From Desulfovermiculus halophilus DSM 18834 (lineage in GTDB: Bacteria; Desulfobacterota; Desulfovibrionia; Desulfovibrionales; Desulfothermaceae), in contig NZ_JIAK01000005.1 in NCBI RefSeq assembly GCF_000620765.1, forward strand, positions 1 to 64,000: DNA of 64,000 bases, given 5' to 3'. The translations under genes were made by a program, and so were the position numbers. Below are positions 16,405-25,574 of this stretch, one piece after another. Within the stretch, counting starts at the first letter, position 1. Each line of letters begins with the position of its first letter. The notes below the pieces were generated by a model that had not been told where the DNA came from, ran no database searches, and saw only the letters and a program-made list of their open reading frames with translations.

Positions 16405-17991
16405 ATGAATCTGCACCGTCCCAATGCCAATGAAGCCCTGCAAACCAAAAACCGGTCCAAGGACGTGACCCCGCAATCAGGAATCTGCTCCCGGTGTGTG
16501 GATGGGTGCCGGGGAAACTGCGACATGTTCAATGCGACCTTTCGGAGCCGCGAGCTTCTGTATCCCAAGCCTTTTGGGGAGATAACGGCCGGGGCGGACA
16601 AGGACTATCCGATTGATTATTCACACTTAAACATCATGGGCTATGCCCTGGGGGCGGAAGGCACAGTTGCCGACCCCGATTACGCTACCTTCCCCAGTGT
16701 TGATACCACCACAGCCTTTGGAACCCTTGATCCGGTAAAAATGAAGTCCCCCATGTTTACCGGGGCCCTGGGCAGCACTGAGATCGCCCGCAAGAACTGG
16801 GAGCATTTTGCAATCGGTGCAGCCATTACCGGGATCAGCCTGGTATGCGGGGAAAACGTGTGCGGGATTGATCCGGAACTCAAGCTGGGAAAGCATGGAT
16901 TGGTCGAGGATGCACCGGATTTGAAGAGACGGGTTGAGGCCTACCGCAAGTATCATAGCGGCTACGGAGATATCCTGGTTCAACTCAACGTGGAAGACAC
17001 CCGTCTGGGGGTGGCTGAATATGCTGTACAAGAGCTCGGTGTGGAGACCCTGGAACTGAAATGGGGACAGGGAGCCAAGAGCATCGGCGGAGAAATCAAG
17101 GTCAGTAATCTGGATCGGGCCCTGGAGTTGAAAAAGCGTGGGTATATCGTTACTCCCGATCCTGAACTGGAAGCAAATCAGCTGGCCTTTAAGCATGGAT
17201 CGATCAAAGAATTCGAACGTCACTCCCGTCTGGGATTCGTGGATAAAGAGAGCTTCCTGCACGAGGTGGAGCGTCTGCGCCGCTTGGGGGCCAAGCGGGT
17301 CACCCTGAAAACGGGCGCCTATCCCATGCGGGAGCTGGCCATGGCCATCCGCTGGGCCTCCGAGGCCCGCATCGACCTGCTGACTGTCGATGGTGCCCCG
17401 GGAGGAACCGGCATGAGTCCCTGGCGGATGATGGCTGAGTGGGGCATTCCTGCCCTGTATCTGCATTCAATGACCTATGAGCTGTGTCACCGGCTGGCGG
17501 AGAAAGGGCATTGGGTCCCGGATATTGCCTTCGCCGGCGGGTTCTCATCCGAGGATCACATGTTCAAGGCCCTGGCTCTCGGCGCTCCGTACTGCAAGGC
17601 GGTGTGCATGGGCCGAGCCCTGATGATTCCGGGCATGGTGGGCAAAAACATTGGACGCTGGCTCAATGGCGAGGACGGCGGACTGCCCAATTCCGTCGCC
17701 AAGTACGGAAAGTCCAAGGAAGAGATCTTTCTGTGCTATGAGGAGCTCAAGGACATATATGGCCCGGAGGTGGACGATATGCCCCTGGGCGCCCTGGGAA
17801 TCTACAGTGCCGGTGAAAAGCTGCGGGTTGGACTGCAGCAGATTATGGCCGGGGCCCGCAAGTGGCGGGTGGATCTGATCAACCGCAAGGACTTGGCCTG
17901 TCTGACTCAGGAGGCGACGGATGTGACCGGTATTCCGTACATCATGGATGCCTACCGGGAGGACGCCTTGCGGATTATCGACGGTGAGTAA
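16405..17991 (+). CDS. FMN-binding glutamate synthase family protein, stand-alone
   Basis: A 528-residue paralogue of the glutamate synthase FMN domain, without amidotransferase or GXGXG parts. Near the N-terminus Cys28, Cys31, Cys35 and Cys39 could bind an iron-sulfur cluster. The barrel carries LKWGQGAKSIGGEIK, the loop TVDGAPGGTGMSPW and a late FAGGFSSEDH flavin-site segment. The 3Fe-4S cysteine cluster of true GltB is not obvious. It may be an ammonia-dependent glutamate synthase or another amino-acid oxidoreductase. The start has GGGAGGAG 7 bases upstream. The sigma-54 promoter ties it to nitrogen regulation, and a perfect terminator follows. Confidence 0.85.
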   Translation: MNLHRPNANEALQTKNRSKDVTPQSGICSRCVDGCRGNCDMFNATFRSRELLYPKPFGEITAGADKDYPIDYSHLNIMGYALGAEGTVADPDYATFPSVDTTTAFGTLDPVKMKSPMFTGALGSTEIARKNWEHFAIGAAITGISLVCGENVCGIDPELKLGKHGLVEDAPDLKRRVEAYRKYHSGYGDILVQLNVEDTRLGVAEYAVQELGVETLELKWGQGAKSIGGEIKVSNLDRALELKKRGYIVTPDPELEANQLAFKHGSIKEFERHSRLGFVDKESFLHEVERLRRLGAKRVTLKTGAYPMRELAMAIRWASEARIDLLTVDGAPGGTGMSPWRMMAEWGIPALYLHSMTYELCHRLAEKGHWVPDIAFAGGFSSEDHMFKALALGAPYCKAVCMGRALMIPGMVGKNIGRWLNGEDGGLPNSVAKYGKSKEEIFLCYEELKDIYGPEVDDMPLGALGIYSAGEKLRVGLQQIMAGARKWRVDLINRKDLACLTQEATDVTGIPYIMDAYREDALRIIDGE

Positions 17992-18024
17992 TTGTTTCTT
18001 GGATTCAAAGGCTTAGATCAGAGC

Positions 18025-18060
18025 AAAAGCCCGGGGCAGGATATCCTGCCCCGGGCTTTT
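18025..18060 (+). terminator. perfect palindromic terminator
   Basis: A 36-base perfect inverted repeat with arms AAAAGCCCGGGGCAGGAT and its complement, ending in TTTT. It lies 34 bases after the FMN glutamate-synthase-like gene. The A-run on the left would let it work for the minus strand too, downstream of the gene that ends at 18218. Confidence 0.85.
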
Positions 18061-18217
18061 GTCTTGGTGCTGTTTTACAAGGAAGAGTGACGGCCCGAGG
18101 ACAAACAGAAAGATGGCGGACCGCTGGATGGTTCTGATGCCGCTTTTCTTGTCGTTTTGAAGGAGCGAAGCGAATGAAGAATCTATCCCAGTGTCGATGA
18201 GCCAAGGACTTGCTGGG

Positions 18218-18706
18218 TTAGCACCTTTGATCTTGGTAGTCAGGGATGATCCGGGATCGTTCTTGATAATTGAGCCAAGTCCTGCCCCGCTCCTCATCGA
18301 ATTGCATATACTTGGACAGGGTAACCAAGGCCCGTTCTGAAAACTTGACCCGATCTCCGTCCAGATCCATATACAGATGGTCATTATGAATGGACAGCTT
18401 GTCTGGAGGGAGAGGGACGTCCTGCCCAGTATTCAGCTTCAAAATCACATTCTGGTCTTTCTCCTGGACATCAAAGACAAAAAGAGCAGTGTCCTCGTAG
18501 GGAAAATAGACCTTTTCCCGAAAATCCGGGTGATCCTGGGTCAGGTAAAAGCCGTGTTCATCTTTGCGGATGCAGGCGTGGAAACGGGCAATGATCTTGG
18601 GATGGTGAAATTTTCCATGTCGGTTGCGCCAGCAGCCGTCCTTGTCCAGCCAGAAGACGGCATCTTCCTTGGGAACTATGCGTACAGGAAGGAAAGAATT
18701 GTTCAT
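18218..18706 (-). CDS. hypothetical protein, possibly DUF1285-like
   Basis: A 162-residue soluble protein with no membrane segment or signal peptide. The order of elements (WLDKDGCWRNRHGKFHHPKI, then an F/Y-rich GFYLTQDHP strand and a PYEDTALFVFDV strand) resembles small DUF1285 proteins, but I am not certain of the family. The C-terminal half is charged, ending ERSRIIPDYQDQRC. It is transcribed toward the palindromic terminator at 18025-18060. No function is assigned. Confidence 0.65.
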   Translation of the reverse strand: MNNSFLPVRIVPKEDAVFWLDKDGCWRNRHGKFHHPKIIARFHACIRKDEHGFYLTQDHPDFREKVYFPYEDTALFVFDVQEKDQNVILKLNTGQDVPLPPDKLSIHNDHLYMDLDGDRVKFSERALVTLSKYMQFDEERGRTWLNYQERSRIIPDYQDQRC

Positions 18707-18744
18707 AACTGTCCTTGCTTATACAGGAGGAGGGGCTTGTGCAA

Positions 18745-19152
18745 TCACGTGGGGGAGGAAAAGCCGGGAAAGAGTCGTAGGCCCGGAACGTGCTGAAAGT
18801 GTTTGTCGAAAGTTATCAGTACAGATCCAGTTTCAAGGGCATGGGCGCTGATCCAGACATCGTTTATCGGTATGGGAGTCCCGGCTCGTTTGAGCTTGTG
18901 TTTTGCCTGTCCAAAGATCTCAGCTGTTTCAGAAGTGGCGTTTAGGATTTTGACTGGTGACTTATGAAGAAAGTTATGGAGAATTTCTTGGTTCTCTTTT
19001 GTCTTTTGGCCACCGGCAAAGCCCGTATACAGTTCCCCCAGCACAAAGATTGACATATACACTGTTTGTACATCGGCGATAATGTCAATTATTCTTGTTT
19101 CTCCAGCCAAGAGCTTTGTATAGGCATTGGTGTCCAAAAGCACCTTGTTCAT
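18745..19152 (-). CDS. vapC: PIN-domain toxin (VapC type)
   Basis: A 135-residue PIN nuclease. The acidic active-site residues are visible: Asp in LLDTNAYTKLL at the N-terminus, Glu in FVLGELYTGF, Asp in INDVWISAHA and Asp in ITFDKHF. Proteins of this group cleave RNA and arrest growth when free of their antitoxin. Its start overlaps the end of the upstream antitoxin gene by 4 bases, the usual order for VapBC modules. Confidence 0.9.
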   Translation of the reverse strand: MNKVLLDTNAYTKLLAGETRIIDIIADVQTVYMSIFVLGELYTGFAGGQKTKENQEILHNFLHKSPVKILNATSETAEIFGQAKHKLKRAGTPIPINDVWISAHALETGSVLITFDKHFQHVPGLRLFPGFSSPT

Positions 19153-19406
19153 TGCCAGTCCTCTGTCTGCACCTGTCTGAGATCTGCAGTTTCTTTCTCA
19201 AATTCGGTCAAATCTTCATCAGACCAGAGACCACAGAACTCTTTGAATTCATTGGTGTGCCTGCCGGAGGTCTTCGGCCTAATACCCAGCGATTCTTCCA
19301 GTAATTTTTTTATCGTCCTGTTCAGACTGAGTCCTTCTCCCCTGGCCTTGTCCTGGATAAGCTTATGGACATGGTCATCCAGACCGTGAATGGTGATTGA
19401 CTTCAT
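19149..19406 (-). CDS. vapB: antitoxin of the VapBC module (ribbon-helix-helix type)
   Basis: An 85-residue protein whose first half (MKSITIHGLDDHVHKLIQDKA, then GLSLNRTIKKLLEE) looks like a ribbon-helix-helix DNA-binding domain. The second half is acidic and contains the FKEFCGLWSDEDLTEFEK segment often seen wrapping a PIN toxin. It should neutralise VapC and repress the pair. An AAGGAGGG ribosome site lies upstream of the start. Confidence 0.85.
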   Translation of the reverse strand: MKSITIHGLDDHVHKLIQDKARGEGLSLNRTIKKLLEESLGIRPKTSGRHTNEFKEFCGLWSDEDLTEFEKETADLRQVQTEDWQ

Positions 19407-19484
19407 ATATCCCTCCTTATGAATACAGCTTGAACCGTTTCAGTGGTTCAATTTTATTTTATTATAGTTCAAAAGCATGCAAAG

Positions 19485-20330
19485 TCAAGATTCAACCTGC
19501 AAAAGCTTGGCGGCGTTGTGCCCCAAAACCGCCTCCAGTCCATCCTGATCCAGTCCGGAGTCAGCCAACTCCCGAAAATAGCGCTTCGGGGGCAGCAATG
19601 GAAAATCTGTGCCCAGAAGCAGCTTGTCCAGGCCCACGGCCCCAGCCATGGCCTTTATGGCCTGAGGGCGGTACAGAAAGGGCATGGCTGCGGTGTCGAA
19701 CCACACCTTGGCCAGGACCTCCCGAACCTCTTTTTTCAGGAAGGCGAAAAAGGGCAATCCGCCGCCCAGATGGGCCAGGATCCAGGTGGTGTTCGGAGTG
19801 GCCTGGAGCAGGGAGTAGAGCTGGCCCAGGGTCATGGGGCTCTTGCCTGGATAGGCATGACCGACCGGCTCGTTGGTATGCAGGGAAACAAGGGCCTTGG
19901 CCTCGGCACAGAGATTGGCCAGGGGGACAAGGGCGTTCTTGGCCTCTTCATCTATTCCCGCGGAGTAGAAGGCCAGCTCGCCGATCCCCCGGGCTCCGGC
20001 CCGCAGGCAGCGCTCGGCTTCCTGTTCGGCCTTAAGGTGGGTGGCATCAAAGCAAGCCAAGGGTATGAGCCGGTCCGGGAATCTGGCCGCGGCGTCCAGG
20101 ACGTAGTCGTTGTTCAAGCGGAAATGAGCCTCTTTGCGCCAGGGGAAGCCGAAAACCACGGACTTATCCACCCCCTGCTGGTCCATGGTCCGGACCAGCT
20201 CGCCCGCCCCCACCAGCTTGGCCTTGGGGTCTTGGTAAATGGCAGCGAACTCCGGTTCGTCCGGGAGGTAGGCTTCCCGGTTGCTGCGTACCTCCGGAGG
20301 GCAGATATGAACATGGGCATCGATAATCAT
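19485..20330 (-). CDS. metal-dependent amidohydrolase family protein
   Basis: A TIM-barrel hydrolase of about 281 residues of the amidohydrolase-2 type. It starts MIIDAHVHI, giving the first metal-binding HxH pair. A His in SLHTNEPVG and another in ILAHLGGGLPFF follow, and the closing LLGTDFPL supplies the catalytic Asp. Related enzymes act as decarboxylases or lactone/amide hydrolases; the substrate here is unknown. I chose ATG 20330 over the longer frame at 20366 because the family begins at this strand and the extra residues match nothing. Confidence 0.8.
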   Translation of the reverse strand: MIIDAHVHICPPEVRSNREAYLPDEPEFAAIYQDPKAKLVGAGELVRTMDQQGVDKSVVFGFPWRKEAHFRLNNDYVLDAAARFPDRLIPLACFDATHLKAEQEAERCLRAGARGIGELAFYSAGIDEEAKNALVPLANLCAEAKALVSLHTNEPVGHAYPGKSPMTLGQLYSLLQATPNTTWILAHLGGGLPFFAFLKKEVREVLAKVWFDTAAMPFLYRPQAIKAMAGAVGLDKLLLGTDFPLLPPKRYFRELADSGLDQDGLEAVLGHNAAKLLQVES

Positions 20331-20471
20331 AGGGGCCTCATCAGAAGTATGACATTTACTATGCAAGGCATTCCAATCTCATCCGCATACCCTGTAGCAC
20401 AATATGCCAGGAAAAAGCTCGAAGCTGAAAGCTGAAAGCTCAAAATCACGAGGCATGCACTCTGAGCACAT

Positions 20472-21806
20472 TTAGGAAAAGCTCCCACTCTTGCGCTTGC
20501 CCAGCATGATATCCAGTATGGTGGCTCCGGTTTGGGTCATCCCCTCCCGGCAGATCCGGCCCAGATGGTCTATGCTCTGTTCCGGGGTTTGGCCCAGAAT
20601 GCCTTCCACCGGAACCGCACCCACGCCCCGGTGGGCCAAAAGGGCGGCCTGAACAGCTGACCCGGCCGCAGTGGCCAGCTTCAGGGCACAGCCGGTTTTG
20701 GCCCCGTCGCAGAGGACTCCGCCCAGGTCTTCGATTACATTGTTAATCGCCCGGGTGATGCATGGCTCGTCCCCGCCCAGGGCAAAGGCCAGGCCGGCGG
20801 CAGAGCCGGCGCCGGCGGCCAGGGAGCAGCTGCAGACCGCAGACAGGCGGCCGGTATAGGTCTTGATGTAGGCGGTAATCAGATGGCTGAGGCCGATGGC
20901 CCGGAGCAAAGCGTTCTCAGAACAGTCCATGAACTTCCCGGCGGCCCAGATGGGCAAAATGGCGGTGAGCCCGTTGTTTCCGCTGCCGGCCGAGCTCATG
21001 GCCGGCAGTCCGGCTCCGGCCATGCGGGCATCGGCGGCAGCCGCAGTCTGGATCTTGGCCGCCAGGAGCATGTCTGGGGCCAAAAGCTTGTCTTCAGCCA
21101 GGGCGGAGAGGGCATGGCCCACGCCGAGACCGGGGGCGTGATCCAGTCCGTACTCGGCCAGCTTCCGGTTCATATCCACGCCCAGGCGGAGAGTGGCCAG
21201 GTCCTCATCATCCACCTGATCCAGCAGCATAAGGAGAGAGGACAGGGATTGCTCGCGAAGCCAGGCCTCCAGATGGCGAACATCGTGATGAGCGCTGGTG
21301 GATCCAGTGTCCTGGGGCTGAGCCAGAAGAGGACTGTCGGAGATCTCCCGGCCGTTGAGAGTTAAGGAGATAATGCTGTCGTGGGCACCCTGAATCACCG
21401 CCCTGGCCGTATCCGCCCCGGCACTCACCTCGGCCTGGATGAACAGTCCCTGCTGCGCCGGGTCCAAGTCCACCTCCACCCGGCCGGAATCGATCATTTC
21501 AGCTGCCTGATCCACCTGGGGACGGCCGATGCCGTCCAGAACCTGCATGAAGCGACTGGGATCACCAGCCACTGCCCCCAGGGCGGAAGCCAGATCCAAG
21601 CCCCTTTTGCCCCCGGTCCCGGGGATCATAACCGCCAGGCCGTTCTTGAACACATTGCCGTCCACAGTGATCCGGATATGTTCAAGGGAACGGGAAGGAA
21701 GCAGGCCGGCGGCCGCAGAAGCGGCAAGGGCCACAGCCACGGGCTCAGTGCAGCCCAGGGCCGGGCTGACTTCCAGGGCCAAAAAATCCTTGAAGGTAAA
21801 CCTCAT
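20472..21806 (-). CDS. L-cysteine desulfidase / UPF0597 family protein (CyuA type)
   Basis: A 444-residue cytosolic protein of the serine-dehydratase-alpha-like UPF0597 family. Members of the CyuA branch split cysteine into pyruvate, ammonia and sulfide with an iron-sulfur cluster. The opening EVSPALGCTEPVAVALA, the GNNGLTAILPIW segment and the late DGAKTGCALKLATAAGSAV region with conserved cysteines fit this family. GAGGAG precedes ATG 21806, and the longer frame from 21878 lies inside the NUDIX gene. The 4-base overlap with that gene suggests a two-gene operon. Confidence 0.82.
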   Translation of the reverse strand: MRFTFKDFLALEVSPALGCTEPVAVALAASAAAGLLPSRSLEHIRITVDGNVFKNGLAVMIPGTGGKRGLDLASALGAVAGDPSRFMQVLDGIGRPQVDQAAEMIDSGRVEVDLDPAQQGLFIQAEVSAGADTARAVIQGAHDSIISLTLNGREISDSPLLAQPQDTGSTSAHHDVRHLEAWLREQSLSSLLMLLDQVDDEDLATLRLGVDMNRKLAEYGLDHAPGLGVGHALSALAEDKLLAPDMLLAAKIQTAAAADARMAGAGLPAMSSAGSGNNGLTAILPIWAAGKFMDCSENALLRAIGLSHLITAYIKTYTGRLSAVCSCSLAAGAGSAAGLAFALGGDEPCITRAINNVIEDLGGVLCDGAKTGCALKLATAAGSAVQAALLAHRGVGAVPVEGILGQTPEQSIDHLGRICREGMTQTGATILDIMLGKRKSGSFS

Positions 21807-22378
21807 TTGCTGCACTCCTCGATTCGGCCTGTCCAGAGATCCGGACGGCAGGCGGCAAAGAAATAGAAAAAGGCGCACAGGACCAGAGAGTGGGTTATCT
21901 CCCGGCTATGAATAAGGTGCGGGACAGAGGCCAGGGGGTAGAGGACGGTCTCTATGTCCTCTTTGGCATCAAGATCCTGCCGTTCGGTCTGCTCGACATC
22001 CCAGATCACAAAAGAGTGGCATTCGTTGTTCTGGATGGCCGGGTTCGGGTGGACCTTGCCCAGAAAGTGAATGTCCCGGCCCTGGTAGCCGGTCTCCTCC
22101 TTCAGCTCGCGCATGGCGGCGGATTGGGGGTCGTCGTAGGATTCCACCAGGCCCCCGGGGACCTCCAGGGTCGTGTCCTGGATCCCGTGCCGGTATTGAC
22201 GGATGAAGACCACTTCATCATCTGAGGTAATCGGGATACTATTCACCCAGGGAGCGGACTCCAGGATATAGAAATCGTGGGCCTGACCGGTCCGGGGAGA
22301 CACGGCCCGGTCAGTGCGCAGGTTGAAGATGCGGTAGGAGTTTGTTGTCGAGTGGACAACCGGCCAGGGATAAATCAT
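21803..22378 (-). CDS. NUDIX hydrolase
   Basis: A 191-residue protein with a full Nudix box, GGLVESYDDPQSAAMREL followed by KEETGY, which binds metal and the diphosphate of the substrate. Similar enzymes hydrolyse ADP-ribose or other nucleoside diphosphates. The C-terminal part, VPHLIHSREITHSLVLCAFFYFF, is more hydrophobic than usual but is probably not a membrane segment. It overlaps the next gene by 4 bases and is divergent from purL. Confidence 0.88.
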   Translation of the reverse strand: MIYPWPVVHSTTNSYRIFNLRTDRAVSPRTGQAHDFYILESAPWVNSIPITSDDEVVFIRQYRHGIQDTTLEVPGGLVESYDDPQSAAMRELKEETGYQGRDIHFLGKVHPNPAIQNNECHSFVIWDVEQTERQDLDAKEDIETVLYPLASVPHLIHSREITHSLVLCAFFYFFAACRPDLWTGRIEECSK

Positions 22379-22558
22379 GATTGAGTCCTTGTTTGAAGTA
22401 CGCGTGGCGGTGCGTTTCGATCAGGGGGCAAAGATAGCGCGAGCCGGGGCCGGGCTCAAATACTCCTGCCCTTGGCCTTTGCCCCGGACTCTGATAGGAG
22501 GGTCCCAGCCCCACGACACCGGCCACACAGGCTACGATACTTAGCGGAGGAAATGTGT

Positions 22559-25549
22559 ATGCTGCACCGTTTGGCGGTCAAACTCAAGCCCCATCTGACC
22601 GATATGCAGGGCCGGGTCACAGCCTCGCGCATCGGCAAGGAACTGGGAATCCAGGTTGACGCTGTGCGCTTGATCACTGTCTACACCCTGGAGGGCCTCA
22701 CCCTGGAACAGGCCCGGGAGGTCATGGATAAGGCCCTGCTCCACGATCCGGTGCTGCATGAGGTATCCCTGCAGCCCCTGGCCGAAGATTTGGACTGGAT
22801 TCTGGAAGTCGGGTTCAAGCCGGGAGTAACGGACAACGAAGGGCGGGTGGCGGCCGAAACGGTGAAGAACGGCCTGGGGTTGGGCCCGGGCTGTGATCCG
22901 GCCGTGTACAGCGCAGTCCAATATCTGATCAGCGGGACGCTTTCCCGAGAGCAAGTCCAAGGCATTGCCTCCGGTCTCCTGGCCAATGAGCTCATTGAGC
23001 GGTATGCCTTCAAAAGCCGCGATGAATGGGAGACGGAACCGGGATTTGCGGCCCAGGTCCCCCGGGTCAGCGGACAATCCACGGACCAGGTGGAGGTGAT
23101 CTCTTTACTGGGACTGGACGATGGGGATCTGCAGCGCTTGAGTCAGGAACGGGTTCTGGCCCTGAGTCCTGCCGAGCTGCGGGCCATCCAGGCCTATTAC
23201 GCCCGGGACGAGGTCCAGAAGCGGCGGACCGCAAACGGCCTTCCTGTTCACCCTACGGATGTGGAGCTGGAGGCCCTGGCCCAGACCTGGTCCGAGCACT
23301 GCAAACACAAGATATTCAATGCCCGGATCGACTATGAGGACCGGGAGAACGGGCGCACCCAGGTCATAGACAGCCTGTTCTCCACATACATACAGGAAAG
23401 CACGGCGGTTCTGCGCAAGCGGATGCAGGACCGGGACATCTGCCTTTCCGTGTTCAAGGACAATGCCGGGGTGATTCGTTTTGACCGGGATCACAGCGTG
23501 TGCGTGAAGGTGGAGACCCACAACAGCCCCTCGGCCCTGGATCCCTACGGCGGTGCCTTGACCGGAATTGTTGGCGTGAACCGCGATCCCATGGGGACTG
23601 GCCTGGGGGCCAACCTGGTCTGCAACACTGACGTATTCTGTTTCGCGTCCCCGTTTTACGATCACCCCCTTCCCCCCCGCCTCCTGCATCCCCACCGGGT
23701 TTTAGAAGGGGTCCGGCGGGGCGTGGAGCACGGAGGGAATCAGTCCGGGATACCCACGGTCAACGGCGGGGTGGTCTTTGACCAGCGCTTTCTGGGCAAG
23801 CCCCTGGTCTTCTGCGGCACAGTAGGGCTCATGCCGGCCGAGATTCAGGGCCGGCCCAGCCACGAGAAGCAGGCCCGACCCGGAGACGTGGTGGTCATGA
23901 CCGGGGGCCGGGTAGGCAAGGACGGCATCCACGGGGCGACCTTTTCCTCCGAGGCCCTGCACGCCGAGTCTCCGGCCACCGCAGTCCAGATCGGGGATCC
24001 CATCACCCAGCGCAAGATGTACGATTTCATCATCCGGGCCAGGGACCAGGGCCTGTACAACGCGATCACGGACAACGGAGCCGGGGGGCTGTCCTCTTCG
24101 GTGGGAGAAATGGCCGAGGACACCGGGGGATGCGAGCTGGATCTGGCCCAGGTGCCCCTGAAGTACGACGGCCTTGTGCCCTGGGAGATCCTGCTCTCCG
24201 AGGCCCAGGAACGGATGACCCTGGCCGTGCCGGAAGAGAATCTGGATGTCTTCCTGCGCATGGCCCGGGAGATGGATGTGGAGGCCACGCCTTTGGGCCG
24301 GTTCACCCAAAGCGGGCTGTTTAGGGTTTGGTACGGGGAGAAATTGGCGGGGGAGCTGGAGATGGATTTCCTGCACCACGGTCTCCCCCAGATGGAGCTC
24401 TCTGCGGTTTGGGACCCCAAGCCGGAGCAGGAAGTGCATGTGGTCGAATCCGGCCGGGATCAGGGAGGGCTCCTCCGGCGCATGCTGAGCCGGCTGAATA
24501 TCTGCTCCAGGGAATACATCATCCGCCAGTACGACCATGAAGTCCAGGGCGGAAGCGTGATCAAGCCCTTGACCGGAGCCCTGCAGGACGGTCCGGCGGA
24601 TGCAGCGGTCATCCGACCGGTTCTGGACAGGGACCAGGGGCTGGTGGTCTCCAATGGCCTGTGTCCTAGGTATTCGGATCTGGATACCTACTGGATGATG
24701 GCCAATGCCGTGGACGAGGCGGTGCGCAACGCTGTGGCTGTGGGCGGCAACCTGCGGCATATGGCCGGAGTGGACAATTTCTGCTGGTGCGACCCCGTCC
24801 AGTCGGACAAGACTCCGGACGGCGAGCACAAGCTGGCCCAACTGGTCCGAGCCAACCAGGCCCTGGCCCATTTCTGCCTGGGGCTGGGTGTTCCGTGCAT
24901 CTCGGGCAAGGACTCCATGAAGAACGATTACACCATCGAGGAGTACAAGATCTCCATCCCGCCCACGGTCCTGTTCTCCGTGGTCAGTGTGATCCCGGAC
25001 GTGAATCTGTGCTGCACCTCGGATCTGAAGCAGCCCGGGGATGTTCTCTATCTTCTGGGCCGGACGGGCAAGGAGCTGGGGGGAAGCGAGTTGGTCGACG
25101 AGCTGGGAGTTACAGGCGGATTTGTGCCCCAGGTGGATGTGCTCAGCGCCAGGTCCAGGTATCTGACCCTGTATGCAGCCATACAGCAAGGGCTGGTCTC
25201 GGCCTGCCACGATCTCTCGGACGGGGGGCTCGGGGTGGCTGCGGCCGAGATGTGCATCGGGGGCAATCTGGGAGCAAGATTGGATTTGGACCGGGTTCAG
25301 GTCTGCGGCACGGAGTCCTACGCCCCGGAGGAGCTTCTGTACAGCGAGACCCCCAGCCGGCTGCTGGTCAGTGTGCCTCAGGACAAGATCAGGGAGTTCG
25401 AGCAGATCTTCGGCGGACAATCCCTGTCCCGGGTGGGAGAGGTGCTGGACAATCCAGTCCTTGCAGTGGGTCAGTGTGGAAAAGAGGTGCTCACGGAGGA
25501 GGTCCAGGAGCTGCGCCGGGCCTGGCAGGAAACGTTTCAGGGCTTTTAA
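22559..25549 (+). CDS. purL: phosphoribosylformylglycinamidine synthase, synthetase part with N-terminal PurS-like repeats
   Basis: PurL converts FGAR to FGAM in purine synthesis. This 996-residue form opens with two PurS-like segments (about residues 3-80 and 90-170) instead of a separate PurS. The synthetase body follows, with QTWSEHCKHKIF, VKVETHNSPSALDPYGGA and GVNRDPMGTG. The chain ends without the class-I glutaminase found in the 1300-residue enzyme, so a separate PurQ is expected elsewhere. The start is set at ATG 22559, 8 bases after GCGGAGG; ATG 22553 is too close to it. Its stop codon lies inside a terminator shared with the convergent peptidase gene. Confidence 0.92.
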   Translation: MLHRLAVKLKPHLTDMQGRVTASRIGKELGIQVDAVRLITVYTLEGLTLEQAREVMDKALLHDPVLHEVSLQPLAEDLDWILEVGFKPGVTDNEGRVAAETVKNGLGLGPGCDPAVYSAVQYLISGTLSREQVQGIASGLLANELIERYAFKSRDEWETEPGFAAQVPRVSGQSTDQVEVISLLGLDDGDLQRLSQERVLALSPAELRAIQAYYARDEVQKRRTANGLPVHPTDVELEALAQTWSEHCKHKIFNARIDYEDRENGRTQVIDSLFSTYIQESTAVLRKRMQDRDICLSVFKDNAGVIRFDRDHSVCVKVETHNSPSALDPYGGALTGIVGVNRDPMGTGLGANLVCNTDVFCFASPFYDHPLPPRLLHPHRVLEGVRRGVEHGGNQSGIPTVNGGVVFDQRFLGKPLVFCGTVGLMPAEIQGRPSHEKQARPGDVVVMTGGRVGKDGIHGATFSSEALHAESPATAVQIGDPITQRKMYDFIIRARDQGLYNAITDNGAGGLSSSVGEMAEDTGGCELDLAQVPLKYDGLVPWEILLSEAQERMTLAVPEENLDVFLRMAREMDVEATPLGRFTQSGLFRVWYGEKLAGELEMDFLHHGLPQMELSAVWDPKPEQEVHVVESGRDQGGLLRRMLSRLNICSREYIIRQYDHEVQGGSVIKPLTGALQDGPADAAVIRPVLDRDQGLVVSNGLCPRYSDLDTYWMMANAVDEAVRNAVAVGGNLRHMAGVDNFCWCDPVQSDKTPDGEHKLAQLVRANQALAHFCLGLGVPCISGKDSMKNDYTIEEYKISIPPTVLFSVVSVIPDVNLCCTSDLKQPGDVLYLLGRTGKELGGSELVDELGVTGGFVPQVDVLSARSRYLTLYAAIQQGLVSACHDLSDGGLGVAAAEMCIGGNLGARLDLDRVQVCGTESYAPEELLYSETPSRLLVSVPQDKIREFEQIFGGQSLSRVGEVLDNPVLAVGQCGKEVLTEEVQELRRAWQETFQGF

Positions 25550-25574
25550 AGATCATCTCAGATGATCTTTAAAA
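25544..25574. terminator. shared bidirectional terminator, 15-bp perfect arms
   Basis: TTTTAAAGATCATCT (25544-25558) is followed by one base and its exact complement (25560-25574). It contains the purL stop codon (25547-25549) and overlaps the stop of the minus-strand prepilin peptidase (25569-25571). T-runs occur on the correct side for each strand. Confidence 0.8.

Noticed and set aside
20401-20445. GCTGAAAGCTGAAAGCT short direct repeat near the amidohydrolase gene
   Set aside because: A simple two- to three-unit repeat with no context; not informative.
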